Source: Desulfovibrio sp. | Lineage (GTDB): Bacteria > Desulfobacterota > Desulfovibrionia > Desulfovibrionales > Desulfovibrionaceae | Assembly (NCBI GenBank): GCA_020217165.1 | Contig: JAIWOE010000232.1 | Span: forward strand, 1 to 5,347 | Reading direction: 5' to 3' | Length of the DNA stretch: 5,347 nt | Part shown: piece by piece, positions 1 to 5,347 of the stretch | How positions within the stretch are numbered: the first letter of the stretch is position 1 | Layout: each line of letters opens with the position of its first letter | The notes under the pieces: model-generated | The model's input: the letters and a program-made list of their open reading frames with translations, nothing else | Database searches by the model: none | What the model was told of the DNA's origin: nothing | Program-made: the position numbers and the translations under genes

Positions 1-346
1 GGCAGTGGTCATTTTTCCCGAAGGCACGCGGGCGTTCTCCTATGAGACCCTGCAGGAGTTTCAGGTGGGCGCCATGATTCTTGCCCTGAAGTCCGGCTTG
101 CCTGTGGTGCCCATGCTCATCCATGGCGCCGGCGAGGTTTGGGCCCGGGAAGCCTTGAAGCGAAACAAACCGGCCGGGCCGTTGCGACTCACGGCCCTGC
201 CGACGATGTACCCGTGTGAACGCTACACCATGAAGGACCGCGAGGCCCTGCGCCAGGAGCTGCAGACCCTCATGACCACCGAATACGAACGGCTGCGCGG
301 CCAGTATTTTCCCATGCTCGCAGCCACGCCCGAGGAGGCACGATGA
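1..346 (+). CDS. PlsC-like 1-acylglycerol-3-phosphate acyltransferase, C-terminal part (5' end outside window)
   Basis: The reading frame is already open at base 2, so only the last 114 or so codons are visible. The fragment begins AVVIFPEGTR, which matches conserved block III of the PlsC/LPLAT acyltransferase family (FPEGTRS, glycerol-phosphate binding). It is followed by a GA..LA..SGLPVVP stretch matching block IV. The catalytic HX4D block would lie upstream, outside the window. Family members transfer an acyl chain to the sn-2 position of lysophosphatidic acid at the inner membrane, giving phosphatidic acid for phospholipid synthesis. The last ~40 residues are charged and helical-looking, with no further motif. 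The stop codon overlaps the start of the RNase J gene (ATGA, 343-346), and the coding end carries that gene's ribosome-binding site, so the two are probably translationally coupled. The exact acyl acceptor cannot be told from this part; other LPLAT members share these blocks. Confidence 0.85.
   Translation, partial: AVVIFPEGTRAFSYETLQEFQVGAMILALKSGLPVVPMLIHGAGEVWAREALKRNKPAGPLRLTALPTMYPCERYTMKDREALRQELQTLMTTEYERLRGQYFPMLAATPEEAR
332..338 (+). promoter_or_regulatory. Shine-Dalgarno of the RNase J gene, inside plsC-like gene
   Basis: GAGGAGG lies four bases before the ATG at 343, inside the last codons of the upstream gene. It fixes the RNase J start at the ATGA overlap and suggests reinitiation or coupled translation. 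Confidence 0.75.
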
Positions 347-1998
347 CCGTAGATCCCCACGTCCGCCTTACCCCCCTTGGCGGCCTGGGAGAAATTGGCC
401 GCAACTGCATGGTCCTTGAAACGGAAAAAACCATGCTCGTCATTGACTGTGGCCTCATGTTTCCCGACGACTACCTGCTTGGCATCGACATCGTCATCCC
501 GCGCTTCGACTACATCCTGGAACGCAAGGACAAGCTCAAGGCCGTCATCCTCACCCATGGCCACGAGGACCACATCGGCGCCCTGCCCTGGCTCATGAAC
601 CACCTCACCGCGCCCATTTACGGCTCCGGCTTCACCCTGGGCCTGGTGCGCAACAAGCTGCGCGAGCACAATCTGGAACGCTACATCCCCCTGCACCGGG
701 TGCAGGCCCGCGACCGCATTGTGTTTGATGACGTGGCCGTGACCTTCTTTCCCGTGTGCCACTCCATTGTGGATGGCTTTGCCCTGGGCTTTGAGACCAC
801 CGTGGGCCGCATCCTGCACACTGGAGACTTCAAAATCGACCCCGCGCCCATGGACGGCCATGCCACGGACCTGGACGGCATCCGCGAATTCTGTTCGGAA
901 GGCGTGCTCTGCATGCTTTCGGACTCCACCAACGTGGAGCGCGACGGCCACTCCCTGAACGAACGCCAGATCATGAGTTCGCTCTCGGAAATCTTCAAGG
1001 CCGCCCAGGGCCGCATCCTGGTCACGCTCTTTTCCAGCCACATCCAACGCATGCAGGAAGTGTTCGAGCTGGCCTGGCAAACCGGGCGCAAGGTGGCCGT
1101 GGCTGGCAAGTCCATTTCTTCCAATATTGAGCTGGCCCAGGAACTCAAGTTTCTGGCCGCCAAGGAAGGCGTGCACATCCCCCTGGAGGACGTGCCCACG
1201 GTGCCCGACCGCGAACTGGTGCTGCTGGTGACCGGTTCCCAGGGCGAGCCCCTGTCGGCCCTCACGCGCATCACCGCCGGGGAGCACAAAAGCCTGCGCA
1301 TCCACGAGGGCGATACGGTCATCATGTCCTCCCGGTTCATCCCTGGCAACGTGCGGGCCATTTATCGGGTCATCAACCAGCTCTACAAATTGGGCGCGGA
1401 TGTGTTCTATGAAAGCATCCACAACATCCACGCCTCTGGCCACGCCTACAAGGAAGAGCTGCGGCTCATGCTGGAAGCCGTGAAGCCCAAGTACTTCATT
1501 CCCGTGCACGGCGAGTACCGCCATCTGGTGAAGCACGCGGATCTGGCCCGCCACTGCGGCGTGGCCGGGGAACGGGCCATTGTGCTGGAGGACGGGCAGC
1601 CCCTAACCTTCGTCCAGCACGGCATCCGCTTTGAAGACGCCGTCCCCGCCGACGCCATCTACGTGGACGGCAAGGGGGTGGGGGACGTGGGCCACACCGT
1701 GCTCAAGGAGCGCCAGCTCCTGGGCGGAGAGGGGCTGGTCATCGTGGTGCTGGTGCTGGAGGAGAAGAGCTGGGAAATCGTCCACGGCCCGCAGGTGGAA
1801 TCCAAGGGCTTTGTCTTTGCCCAGCAATACTCCCACGTGCTGGAAGACGCCCAGTGCATCATCCTGGATATCTTCGAAAACGTCCCTCCGGGGGAAGTGG
1901 AGAAACTCAAGGAGCGCATCCGCAGCGCCCTGCGCCGGTTTTTCCGCAAGGTGCTGGACCGTGACCCCGTGGTGGTGCCCCTGGTCATGGTGGTGTAG
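343..1998 (+). CDS. rnj: Ribonuclease J (metallo-beta-lactamase/beta-CASP RNase)
   Basis: This 551-residue protein has the full RNase J architecture at the family's usual length (about 550). The N-terminal metallo-beta-lactamase part starts with PLGGLGEIGRN (11-21) and carries the zinc motif HGHEDH at 72-77. Further ligands are H140 (FPVCHS) and D162 (HTGDFKID). The beta-CASP insert shows LSDSTN (192-197), FSSHIQRMQ (230-238), TGSQGEPLSAL (297-307) and SSRFIPGN (329-336). HASGHA (363-368) and PVHGEYRH (387-394) complete the active site. The C-terminal ~90 residues form the RNase J-specific domain and end in PVVVPLVMVV, a typical family ending. Known members are cytoplasmic zinc-dependent nucleases with 5'-to-3' exonuclease and endonuclease activity in mRNA turnover and rRNA maturation. 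All expected metal ligands are present, so it should be active. The start is supported by the GAGGAGG site and by the ATGA overlap with the plsC-like gene. J1 and J2 paralogues cannot be distinguished, so a generic symbol is used. Confidence 0.96.
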   Translation: MTVDPHVRLTPLGGLGEIGRNCMVLETEKTMLVIDCGLMFPDDYLLGIDIVIPRFDYILERKDKLKAVILTHGHEDHIGALPWLMNHLTAPIYGSGFTLGLVRNKLREHNLERYIPLHRVQARDRIVFDDVAVTFFPVCHSIVDGFALGFETTVGRILHTGDFKIDPAPMDGHATDLDGIREFCSEGVLCMLSDSTNVERDGHSLNERQIMSSLSEIFKAAQGRILVTLFSSHIQRMQEVFELAWQTGRKVAVAGKSISSNIELAQELKFLAAKEGVHIPLEDVPTVPDRELVLLVTGSQGEPLSALTRITAGEHKSLRIHEGDTVIMSSRFIPGNVRAIYRVINQLYKLGADVFYESIHNIHASGHAYKEELRLMLEAVKPKYFIPVHGEYRHLVKHADLARHCGVAGERAIVLEDGQPLTFVQHGIRFEDAVPADAIYVDGKGVGDVGHTVLKERQLLGGEGLVIVVLVLEEKSWEIVHGPQVESKGFVFAQQYSHVLEDAQCIILDIFENVPPGEVEKLKERIRSALRRFFRKVLDRDPVVVPLVMVV

Positions 1999-2032
1999 CC
2001 CGGCCCCGCCGGAGCGGCTCCCGCAGCCATTT

Positions 2033-2065
2033 ACATGCCGGCCTGACCCGTGCAGACCGGCATGT
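2033..2065 (+). terminator. Stem-loop, probable transcription terminator after RNase J gene
   Basis: ACATGCCGGCCTG (2033-2045) pairs with CAGACCGGCATGT (2053-2065) over 13 positions with one C-A mismatch (2042/2056) and a 7-base loop. The sequence after it (TTCCATTAATTTATT) is AT-rich but has no clean T run, so intrinsic termination may be partial. It lies 34 bases after the RNase J stop and 28 bases before the next gene. It could instead be a 3'-end stabilising or processing hairpin. Confidence 0.55.
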
Positions 2066-2093
2066 TCCATTAATTTATTGTAGGATTCATTGC

Positions 2094-2315
2094 ATGCACG
2101 ACACGCCCACCAAGGACAGCAACGGGTCCCCCCTGCAAGATGGGGACAATGTGCTGTTGACCAAGGATCTCAAGGTCAAAGGCGCTTCCGTGACCCTCAA
2201 ACGCGGCACCCTCATCAAGAACATCCGCCTCTCGGCCAATCCGCAGGAAATCGAATGCAACGCAGAAAAGGTCAAGGGGCTGGTACTCAAGACTTGTTTT
2301 CTGAAAAAAGCGTAA
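2094..2315 (+). CDS. YjdM/PhnA C-terminal-domain protein (zinc ribbon absent)
   Basis: The 73-residue product matches the C-terminal domain of the E. coli YjdM (PhnA-type) family, recalled from knowledge of the family. The diagnostic stretches are DSNG.PLQDGD (8-18), KDLKVKG (24-30), GT.IKNIRL (39-46) and the closing L.LKTCFLKK. Classical members are about 110 residues, with a four-cysteine zinc ribbon before this domain. Here the ribbon is missing and only two non-paired cysteines (55 and 68) remain. The ATG at 2094 has TAGGA (2081-2085) eight bases upstream, so the short form is a proper gene and not a visible truncation. I see no remnant of a ribbon upstream. Despite the old 'alkylphosphonate uptake/utilisation' name, the family's function is not established and there is no phosphonate gene nearby. 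It sits alone between the RNase J hairpin and hflK, 80 bases before hflK, and may be transcribed with it. Confidence 0.85.
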   Translation: MHDTPTKDSNGSPLQDGDNVLLTKDLKVKGASVTLKRGTLIKNIRLSANPQEIECNAEKVKGLVLKTCFLKKA

Positions 2316-2395
2316 CCCTTGCGCGGGCCTGCCTCTCCTGTTGACGCCGGGTTCGCCTTGACCTGCCCCTGTATCTCATCTAGAAGCAAGGAATT

Positions 2396-3523
2396 ATGAA
2401 CTGGGACTGGGACAAACTCAATTCGCGCAAGCCGCAGGGCCCCTGGGGCCAGCGGCCCAGTGGCGGCTCTAGTGAAGGGCCGGACCTGGACAGGCTGAAG
2501 GACGCCCTGAAGCAATTCAAGACCCCTGGCGCCATTTTTCTGGTGCCATTGCTTCTGGTGCTGTGGTTGGCCACGGGGTTTTACATGGTCGAACCCGCGG
2601 AAGTGGGTGTGGTGCTGCGCTTTGGCGCCTTCCATCGCATCACGGATCCGGGTTGGCACTACCACATCCCCTTGCCCGTGGAGCGGGTGCTCAAACCAAA
2701 GGTCATGGAATTCCGGCGCGTGGAGGTGGGGTTCCTCTCCATGCAGGGAGGCCGCCAGACCCAGCAGGGCCAGAACCGCTCCCGGCCCGAGGAAAGCCTG
2801 ATGCTCACGGGCGACGAGAACATCGTGGACGTGCAGTTCATCGTCCAGTACCGCATCAAGGATCCCGTGGACTTCCTCTTCAATGTCCAGAGCCAGGACG
2901 AAACCGTCAAGCACGTGGCCGAGGCTGCCATGCGCGAGGTGGTGGGCTACAACCTCATCGACAACGTGCTCACGGACAAGAAGGAAGCCATCCAGCTGGA
3001 TACCCTCAAGCTCATGCAGGGCGTGCTGGACCGCTACAACGCCGGCATTTACATCGAAGCCGTGCAACTGCAGGACGTACACCCCCCCCGGGAAGTGGTG
3101 GACGACTTCAAGGACGTGGCCAGCGCCCGCGAAGACAAGAACCGCTTCATCAACGAAGCCCAGGCCTACAGCAACGACATCCTGCCCAGGGCCCGCGGCG
3201 AGGCCGCCCGCATCGTCAACGATGCCCGCGGCACCCAGCAGAGCATCATCCGTCGCGCCGAGGGCGAGGCCGCCCGCTTCTCCGCCGTGCTGGACGCCTA
3301 CAAGAAAGCCCCGGACATCACCCGCGAACGTCTCCAACTGGAAGCCATGGAACGCATTCTCGCCAATCAGGACATGGACAAGCTGTTGCTTGACCCCGAG
3401 GTGGCCAATCGAACCACCCCGTACTTCCAGCTTGCGCCGCCGGAAGCCCTGGCTGGTCAGGCCCCCGGCGCCACCCCCCCGGGCACGCCTGCACCCCAGC
3501 CCGGCCTGCGAGGTGCCCCATGA
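2396..3523 (+). CDS. hflK: HflK, SPFH-family subunit of the FtsH-modulating HflKC complex
   Basis: The product is 375 residues. The N-terminus MNWDWDKL and a Gly/Pro-rich cytoplasmic segment (11-30) are typical of HflK. One membrane span lies at about 45-63 (GAIFLVPLLLVLWLATGFY). The SPFH/band-7 domain follows directly (VEPAEVGVVLRFGAFHRITDPGWHYHIPLP, spanning 65-94). A variable insert of about 30 residues (113-135, Gln/Arg-rich) precedes GDENIVDVQFIVQYRI. Residues 240-300 form a charged, Ala/Glu/Arg-rich coiled coil (ARGEAARIVNDA, RRAEGEAARF). The tail is Pro/Ala/Gly-rich (347-375). Known HflK pairs with HflC to form a large periplasmic cage around the membrane protease FtsH and tunes degradation of membrane proteins. 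It overlaps hflC by four bases. AAGGA at 2388-2392 is only three bases from the ATG, a short spacing, but the N-terminal family signature supports this start. It is somewhat shorter than the E. coli protein (about 419). Confidence 0.96.
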   Translation: MNWDWDKLNSRKPQGPWGQRPSGGSSEGPDLDRLKDALKQFKTPGAIFLVPLLLVLWLATGFYMVEPAEVGVVLRFGAFHRITDPGWHYHIPLPVERVLKPKVMEFRRVEVGFLSMQGGRQTQQGQNRSRPEESLMLTGDENIVDVQFIVQYRIKDPVDFLFNVQSQDETVKHVAEAAMREVVGYNLIDNVLTDKKEAIQLDTLKLMQGVLDRYNAGIYIEAVQLQDVHPPREVVDDFKDVASAREDKNRFINEAQAYSNDILPRARGEAARIVNDARGTQQSIIRRAEGEAARFSAVLDAYKKAPDITRERLQLEAMERILANQDMDKLLLDPEVANRTTPYFQLAPPEALAGQAPGATPPGTPAPQPGLRGAP

Positions 3524-4362
3524 GGAGCGTGCTCATCATCGCCTTGTCGGTCTTCATTCTCCTGGTGGTGGGGTCCATGTCGTTGTACACGGTCTCCCAA
3601 GTGCAAACGGCCATCATCCTGGAATTCGGCAAGCCCATAGGCGAGCCCAAGTCGCCGGGCCTGCATTTCAAGTGGCCCTGGCGCTCAGCCATCTTCTTTG
3701 ACAAGCGCATCCTGGACTATGACGCCAAGGCCCGCGAAGTGCTCACCAGCGACAAGAAGACCCTGCTGGTGGACAACTATGCCAAATGGCGCATCACCAA
3801 TCCCCTGCTGTTCTACCAGACCGTGCGCACCCCCGAAGGGGCCCTGCAGCGCTTGGATGACGTGATCTACTCCGAAATGCGCGAGGCCCTGGGCCGCTAC
3901 ACCATGACGGAGGTGGTTTCCACCAAACGTGCCGCCATCATGCAGGAAGTGTCGGAACGCTCGTCCCGGCTCATTGCCGAGTATGGCATTGTGGTGGTGG
4001 ACGTGCGCATCAAACGCACGGACCTGCCCGAGCAGAATCTCAAATCCATCTACAACCGCATGTCCGCCGAACGAAAGCGCCAAGCGAAACAGTACCGATC
4101 CGAGGGCGAGGAAGAGGCGGCCAAGATCCGCTCCGAGGCAGACCGCGAACGCACGGTCATCCTGGCGGAAGCACGTCGGGAAGCCGAAGTGCTCCTTGGC
4201 CAGGGCGATGCTGAAGCAGTGCGTATTTACGCGGAAGCATACGGGGCTGATCCCAGCTTCTATGCCTTCTCCAGAAGCCTGGAAGCCTATACCACTGGCC
4301 TCAAAACTCGCACACGCATGGTGCTGGTGCCTGGATCCGGCTTCTTCCAACACCTGCCCTAG
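3520..4362 (+). CDS. hflC: HflC, SPFH-family partner of HflK
   Basis: The product is 280 residues, shorter than E. coli HflC (about 334) but with the full domain order. A membrane anchor lies at about 4-22 (VLIIALSVFILLVVGSMSL). It is followed by the SPFH start (YTVSQVQTAIILEFGKPI, then PGLHFKWPW), the core KTLLVDNYAKWRITNPLLFY (80-99) and REALGRYTM. The segment DVRIKRTDLPEQN (161-173) followed by RMSAERKRQAKQYRSEGEEE (180-199) is an HflC hallmark. A coiled coil runs to about 240, then SFYAFSRSLEAY (246-257) and a final VLVPGSGFF strand. Known partner of HflK in the FtsH-regulating complex. The ATG overlaps the hflK stop (ATGA, 3520-3523), with GAGGT (3510-3514) five bases upstream, which fits coupled translation at equal stoichiometry. 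No ftsH gene lies in the window. Confidence 0.96.
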   Translation: MRSVLIIALSVFILLVVGSMSLYTVSQVQTAIILEFGKPIGEPKSPGLHFKWPWRSAIFFDKRILDYDAKAREVLTSDKKTLLVDNYAKWRITNPLLFYQTVRTPEGALQRLDDVIYSEMREALGRYTMTEVVSTKRAAIMQEVSERSSRLIAEYGIVVVDVRIKRTDLPEQNLKSIYNRMSAERKRQAKQYRSEGEEEAAKIRSEADRERTVILAEARREAEVLLGQGDAEAVRIYAEAYGADPSFYAFSRSLEAYTTGLKTRTRMVLVPGSGFFQHLP

Positions 4363-4375
4363 ATTACAGGGATAA

Positions 4376-4412
4376 TTTCCCCGCGGGGATTTTTGCCGTC
4401 CCCGCGGGGAAA
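4376..4412. terminator. GC-rich 14-bp hairpin after hflC, candidate terminator
   Basis: TTTCCCCGCGGGGA (4376-4389) pairs perfectly with TCCCCGCGGGGAAA (4399-4412) around a 9-base loop containing five T. It begins 14 bases after the hflC stop. Each arm contains the palindrome CCCCGCGGGG, so alternative folds and cruciform forms exist. No T run follows the full stem on either strand, but the first palindrome is followed by ATTTTT on the + strand. Position argues for ending the hflKC transcript; the missing tail leaves this uncertain. Confidence 0.55.
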
Positions 4413-4419
4413 CTGCGCT

Positions 4420-4445
4420 TGTCACATGTTACATTAAGTGTTACA
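4420..4445. repeat. Three TGTYACA heptamers (possible regulator site)
   Basis: TGTCACA (4420-4426), TGTTACA (4427-4433) and TGTTACA (4439-4445) lie in the same orientation, the first two abutting and the third after five bases. Each is a small dyad (TGT-N-ACA); the middle one extends to ATGTTACAT. They lie in the 219-bp gap (4363-4581) between the convergent hflC and HTH genes. The rest of that gap holds the GC hairpin, an isolated T7 run (4532-4538) and no gene that I can support. Confidence 0.4.
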
Positions 4446-4581
4446 TATCTGTCCGCAATGAGACACTATGTCCCTGGCCATATATACCCAGCGACCACAG
4501 CAGACAAACTAGCATCCCCTAACTCTTCATCTTTTTTTGCGCCCCTGGCAGATAATTTGGCATTGAATTTGTATTAATTGT

Positions 4582-4959
4582 CTACTTGCCTCTGCCACGT
4601 CCCTGCATCGTGGCTGCACCAATGAGTTGCGTCTCTTCGGTGCTGGAAAGGCGTTTTCGTTTCGTGGACCCTTTGGGCCGTCCCGGCGGGCGTGAGGGGG
4701 CAGGAAGCAAGGGTTCGGGAATCCCCAATGCCACCAGCTGCTGAATTCGTTCCTTTGGTGCGCGATCCCCTTTGATGATGCGTGAGATCATGGAGGGATG
4801 CACACCCAGCTCAATGGCGAGACGGTTTTTGAGAATTTGGTGATACGAAAGCCACGCCTCCAGCTTGTGCTGCCGGTTGGTGCTGGAATCCGCCAACAAG
4901 GCAGCCAAAAACTGCTCGGAAAATGAGGCCGATTCGGATGGGGAAGAAGCGTCTGTCAT
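4582..4959 (-). CDS. Small helix-turn-helix DNA-binding protein with AT-hook-like motif
   Basis: The 125-residue product contains an XRE-like helix-turn-helix at about 41-66: QILKNRLAIELGVHPSMISR followed by IIKGDRAPKERI, with recognition helix around HPSMISRIIKG. After IPEPLLPAP (80-88) comes SRPPGRPKGS (89-98), close to an AT-hook core (GRP flanked by Pro and Lys), then a basic stretch KRKR (100-103). The C-terminus ends QGRGRGK. The N-terminal 30 residues are Ser/Glu-rich and probably disordered. There is no ligand-binding or peptidase domain, so it is likely a small repressor or architectural regulator; its targets are unknown. The ATG at 4959 has no Shine-Dalgarno-like sequence just upstream, no earlier in-frame start is evident, and the next in-frame ATG is within the HTH. 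It is divergent from the CI-type gene at 5110 and shares a 150-bp regulatory gap with it. I do not recognise a named family. Confidence 0.8.
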   Translation of the reverse strand: MTDASSPSESASFSEQFLAALLADSSTNRQHKLEAWLSYHQILKNRLAIELGVHPSMISRIIKGDRAPKERIQQLVALGIPEPLLPAPSRPPGRPKGSTKRKRLSSTEETQLIGAATMQGRGRGK

Positions 4960-4974
4960 AGGCAGGTCAAGGAA

Positions 4975-5003
4975 TTGAATTGTTTCTTCGTGTATGGTAT
5001 ATA
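4975..5003 (+). promoter_or_regulatory. Candidate extended -10 promoter reading toward the CI-type gene
   Basis: TTGAAT (4975-4980), a 17-base spacer and TATATA (4998-5003) preceded by TGG give an extended -10 promoter. Transcription would start near 5010, with a leader of about 100 bases before the GTG at 5110. Both boxes are imperfect (4 of 6 each). Confidence 0.35.
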
Positions 5004-5021
5004 TTCCGCCTCACAAAAATC

Positions 5022-5051
5022 GAATAATGTCTAGTTATAGGCTAATTATTC
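5022..5051. promoter_or_regulatory. Inverted repeat GAATAAT-N16-ATTATTC, candidate operator
   Basis: GAATAAT (5022-5028) and ATTATTC (5045-5051) are perfect inverted 7-mers separated by 16 bases, about two helical turns centre to centre. The repeat covers the candidate minus-strand -10 box and lies just downstream of the candidate + strand start. It would suit a dimeric HTH repressor, with either neighbouring gene product as the natural candidate (inference). Confidence 0.4.
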
Positions 5052-5060
5052 TGCTGTCAA
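5034..5060 (-). promoter_or_regulatory. Candidate promoter of the minus-strand HTH gene
   Basis: On the minus strand, TTGACA (5055-5060, a perfect -35) is followed after 15 bases by TATAAC (5034-5039, 5 of 6). The spacer is shorter than the usual 16-18. Transcription would start near 5027, leaving a leader of about 67 bases before the ATG at 4959. Confidence 0.5.
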
Positions 5061-5095
5061 GGTGAACAGGCCACCCGACCCGTTCGCCGTACACC

Positions 5096-5102
5096 AAAGG
5101 AG
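5096..5102 (+). promoter_or_regulatory. Shine-Dalgarno deciding a GTG start
   Basis: AAAGGAG lies seven bases before GTG at 5110. It is the strongest ribosome-binding site at this end and selects the GTG, since no suitable ATG is nearby. Confidence 0.75.
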
Positions 5103-5109
5103 TAGCATC

Positions 5110-5347
5110 GTGCCAGGTTTTGAAGAAATTTTCGATCGCATCAAGGTGGCCACCAACACCCGTACCCAGGTGGAGCTCGCCGAAGTGCTCGACATCCGTC
5201 AGTCCAGCATCTCTGACGCCAAGCGCCGGGATTCGGTGCCTTCGGACTGGTACCTCAAGCTGTTTGAAAAATACGGGCTCAACCCGGACTGGCTCAAGAG
5301 CGGGCTTGGCCCCATGTACCTCAAGAGCGAGCAGGGCTATGAGCCTT
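5110..5347 (+). CDS. Phage CI-repressor-type helix-turn-helix protein (N-terminal part; 3' end outside window)
   Basis: From the GTG at 5110 the frame stays open to the window edge, giving 79 residues that start MPGFEEIFDRIKVATN. Residues 18-40 (TRTQVELAEVLDIRQSSISDAKRR) form a helix-turn-helix of the bacteriophage CI repressor type. Then come VPSDWYLKLFEKYGLNPDWL (43-62) and GLGPMYL, the usual end of that domain. Full-length relatives either stop soon after this domain or continue into a LexA/S24-type self-cleaving peptidase; the window ends too early to tell. Known members repress phage or phage-derived promoters, and related stand-alone regulators are frequent in Desulfovibrionaceae. An excellent AAAGGAG site precedes the GTG. 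Its divergent neighbour is another small HTH gene, so mutual control across the shared 150-bp gap is plausible but inferred. Confidence 0.85.
   Translation, partial: MPGFEEIFDRIKVATNTRTQVELAEVLDIRQSSISDAKRRDSVPSDWYLKLFEKYGLNPDWLKSGLGPMYLKSEQGYEP

Noticed and set aside
223..1554. 443-codon open frame on the minus strand, antisense to RNase J
   Set aside because: The opposite strand encodes a full RNase J with all active-site motifs. The antisense product is His/Val/Gly-rich with no recognisable domain, as expected for a shadow frame in GC-rich DNA.
2358..2386. Possible hflK promoter TTGACC-N17-TAGAAG
   Set aside because: The start site would fall at about 2393, on the ribosome-binding site and ATG, leaving no usable leader. 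The -10 match is poor.
2087..3337. 416-codon open frame on the minus strand, antisense to hflK and the YjdM-type gene
   Set aside because: Same shadow pattern. It spans two clearly coding + strand genes and the gap between them, and shows no domain.
3685..4425. 246-codon open frame on the minus strand, antisense to hflC
   Set aside because: It opposes a well-supported hflC, starts in the post-hflC hairpin region and has no family features.
4532..4538. T7 run as an intrinsic terminator of a small RNA
   Set aside because: No stable stem can be formed from the bases immediately before it on the + strand, nor does the A run follow a hairpin usefully on the minus strand.
4458..4577. 39-codon + strand open frame in the convergent gap
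   Set aside because: No ribosome-binding site before the ATG, no motif, no membrane segment. Its length is unremarkable for AT-richer DNA.
5110..5347. Calling the CI-type gene a self-cleaving SOS-controlled repressor
   Set aside because: The region where an S24 peptidase and its Ser/Lys pair would lie is outside the window, and many relatives lack it.

Overview
This is a GC-rich bacterial chromosomal window, most likely from a sulfate-reducing deltaproteobacterium of the Desulfovibrionaceae. That placement is an inference. It rests on the codon usage, an RNase J-type nuclease in a Gram-negative-style gene set, an HflK starting MNWDWDKL, and a small phage-CI-type helix-turn-helix protein of a kind common in that family. 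No species-level marker is present.

Layout on the + strand: the window opens inside the 3' part of a plsC-like acyltransferase gene (1-346). It is joined by an ATGA stop/start overlap to a complete ribonuclease J gene (343-1998). A 13-bp stem-loop (2033-2065) follows and probably ends that transcript. Next comes a 73-codon gene for a YjdM/PhnA C-terminal-type protein without the usual zinc ribbon (2094-2315). Then hflK (2396-3523) and hflC (3520-4362), again with an ATGA overlap, encode the paired SPFH membrane proteins known to form a complex around the FtsH protease. A 14-bp GC-rich hairpin (4376-4412) closes the hflKC unit.

The right end differs in character: it is more AT-rich, with longer intergenic spaces. 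A 219-bp gap between convergent genes carries three TGTYACA heptamers. A minus-strand gene (4582-4959) encodes a 125-residue HTH protein with an AT-hook-like GRP motif. It is divergent from a GTG-started, phage-CI-type HTH gene (5110 to the right edge, incomplete). The 150 bp between them holds candidate promoters pointing at each other and a 7-bp inverted repeat over the minus-strand -10 box. This resembles a temperate-phage-style regulatory switch and is the part most worth a second look.

The left two-thirds is ordinary housekeeping: phospholipid synthesis, mRNA decay and maturation, and membrane protease control. No RNA genes, CRISPR arrays, insertion sequences or recombinase genes were seen.
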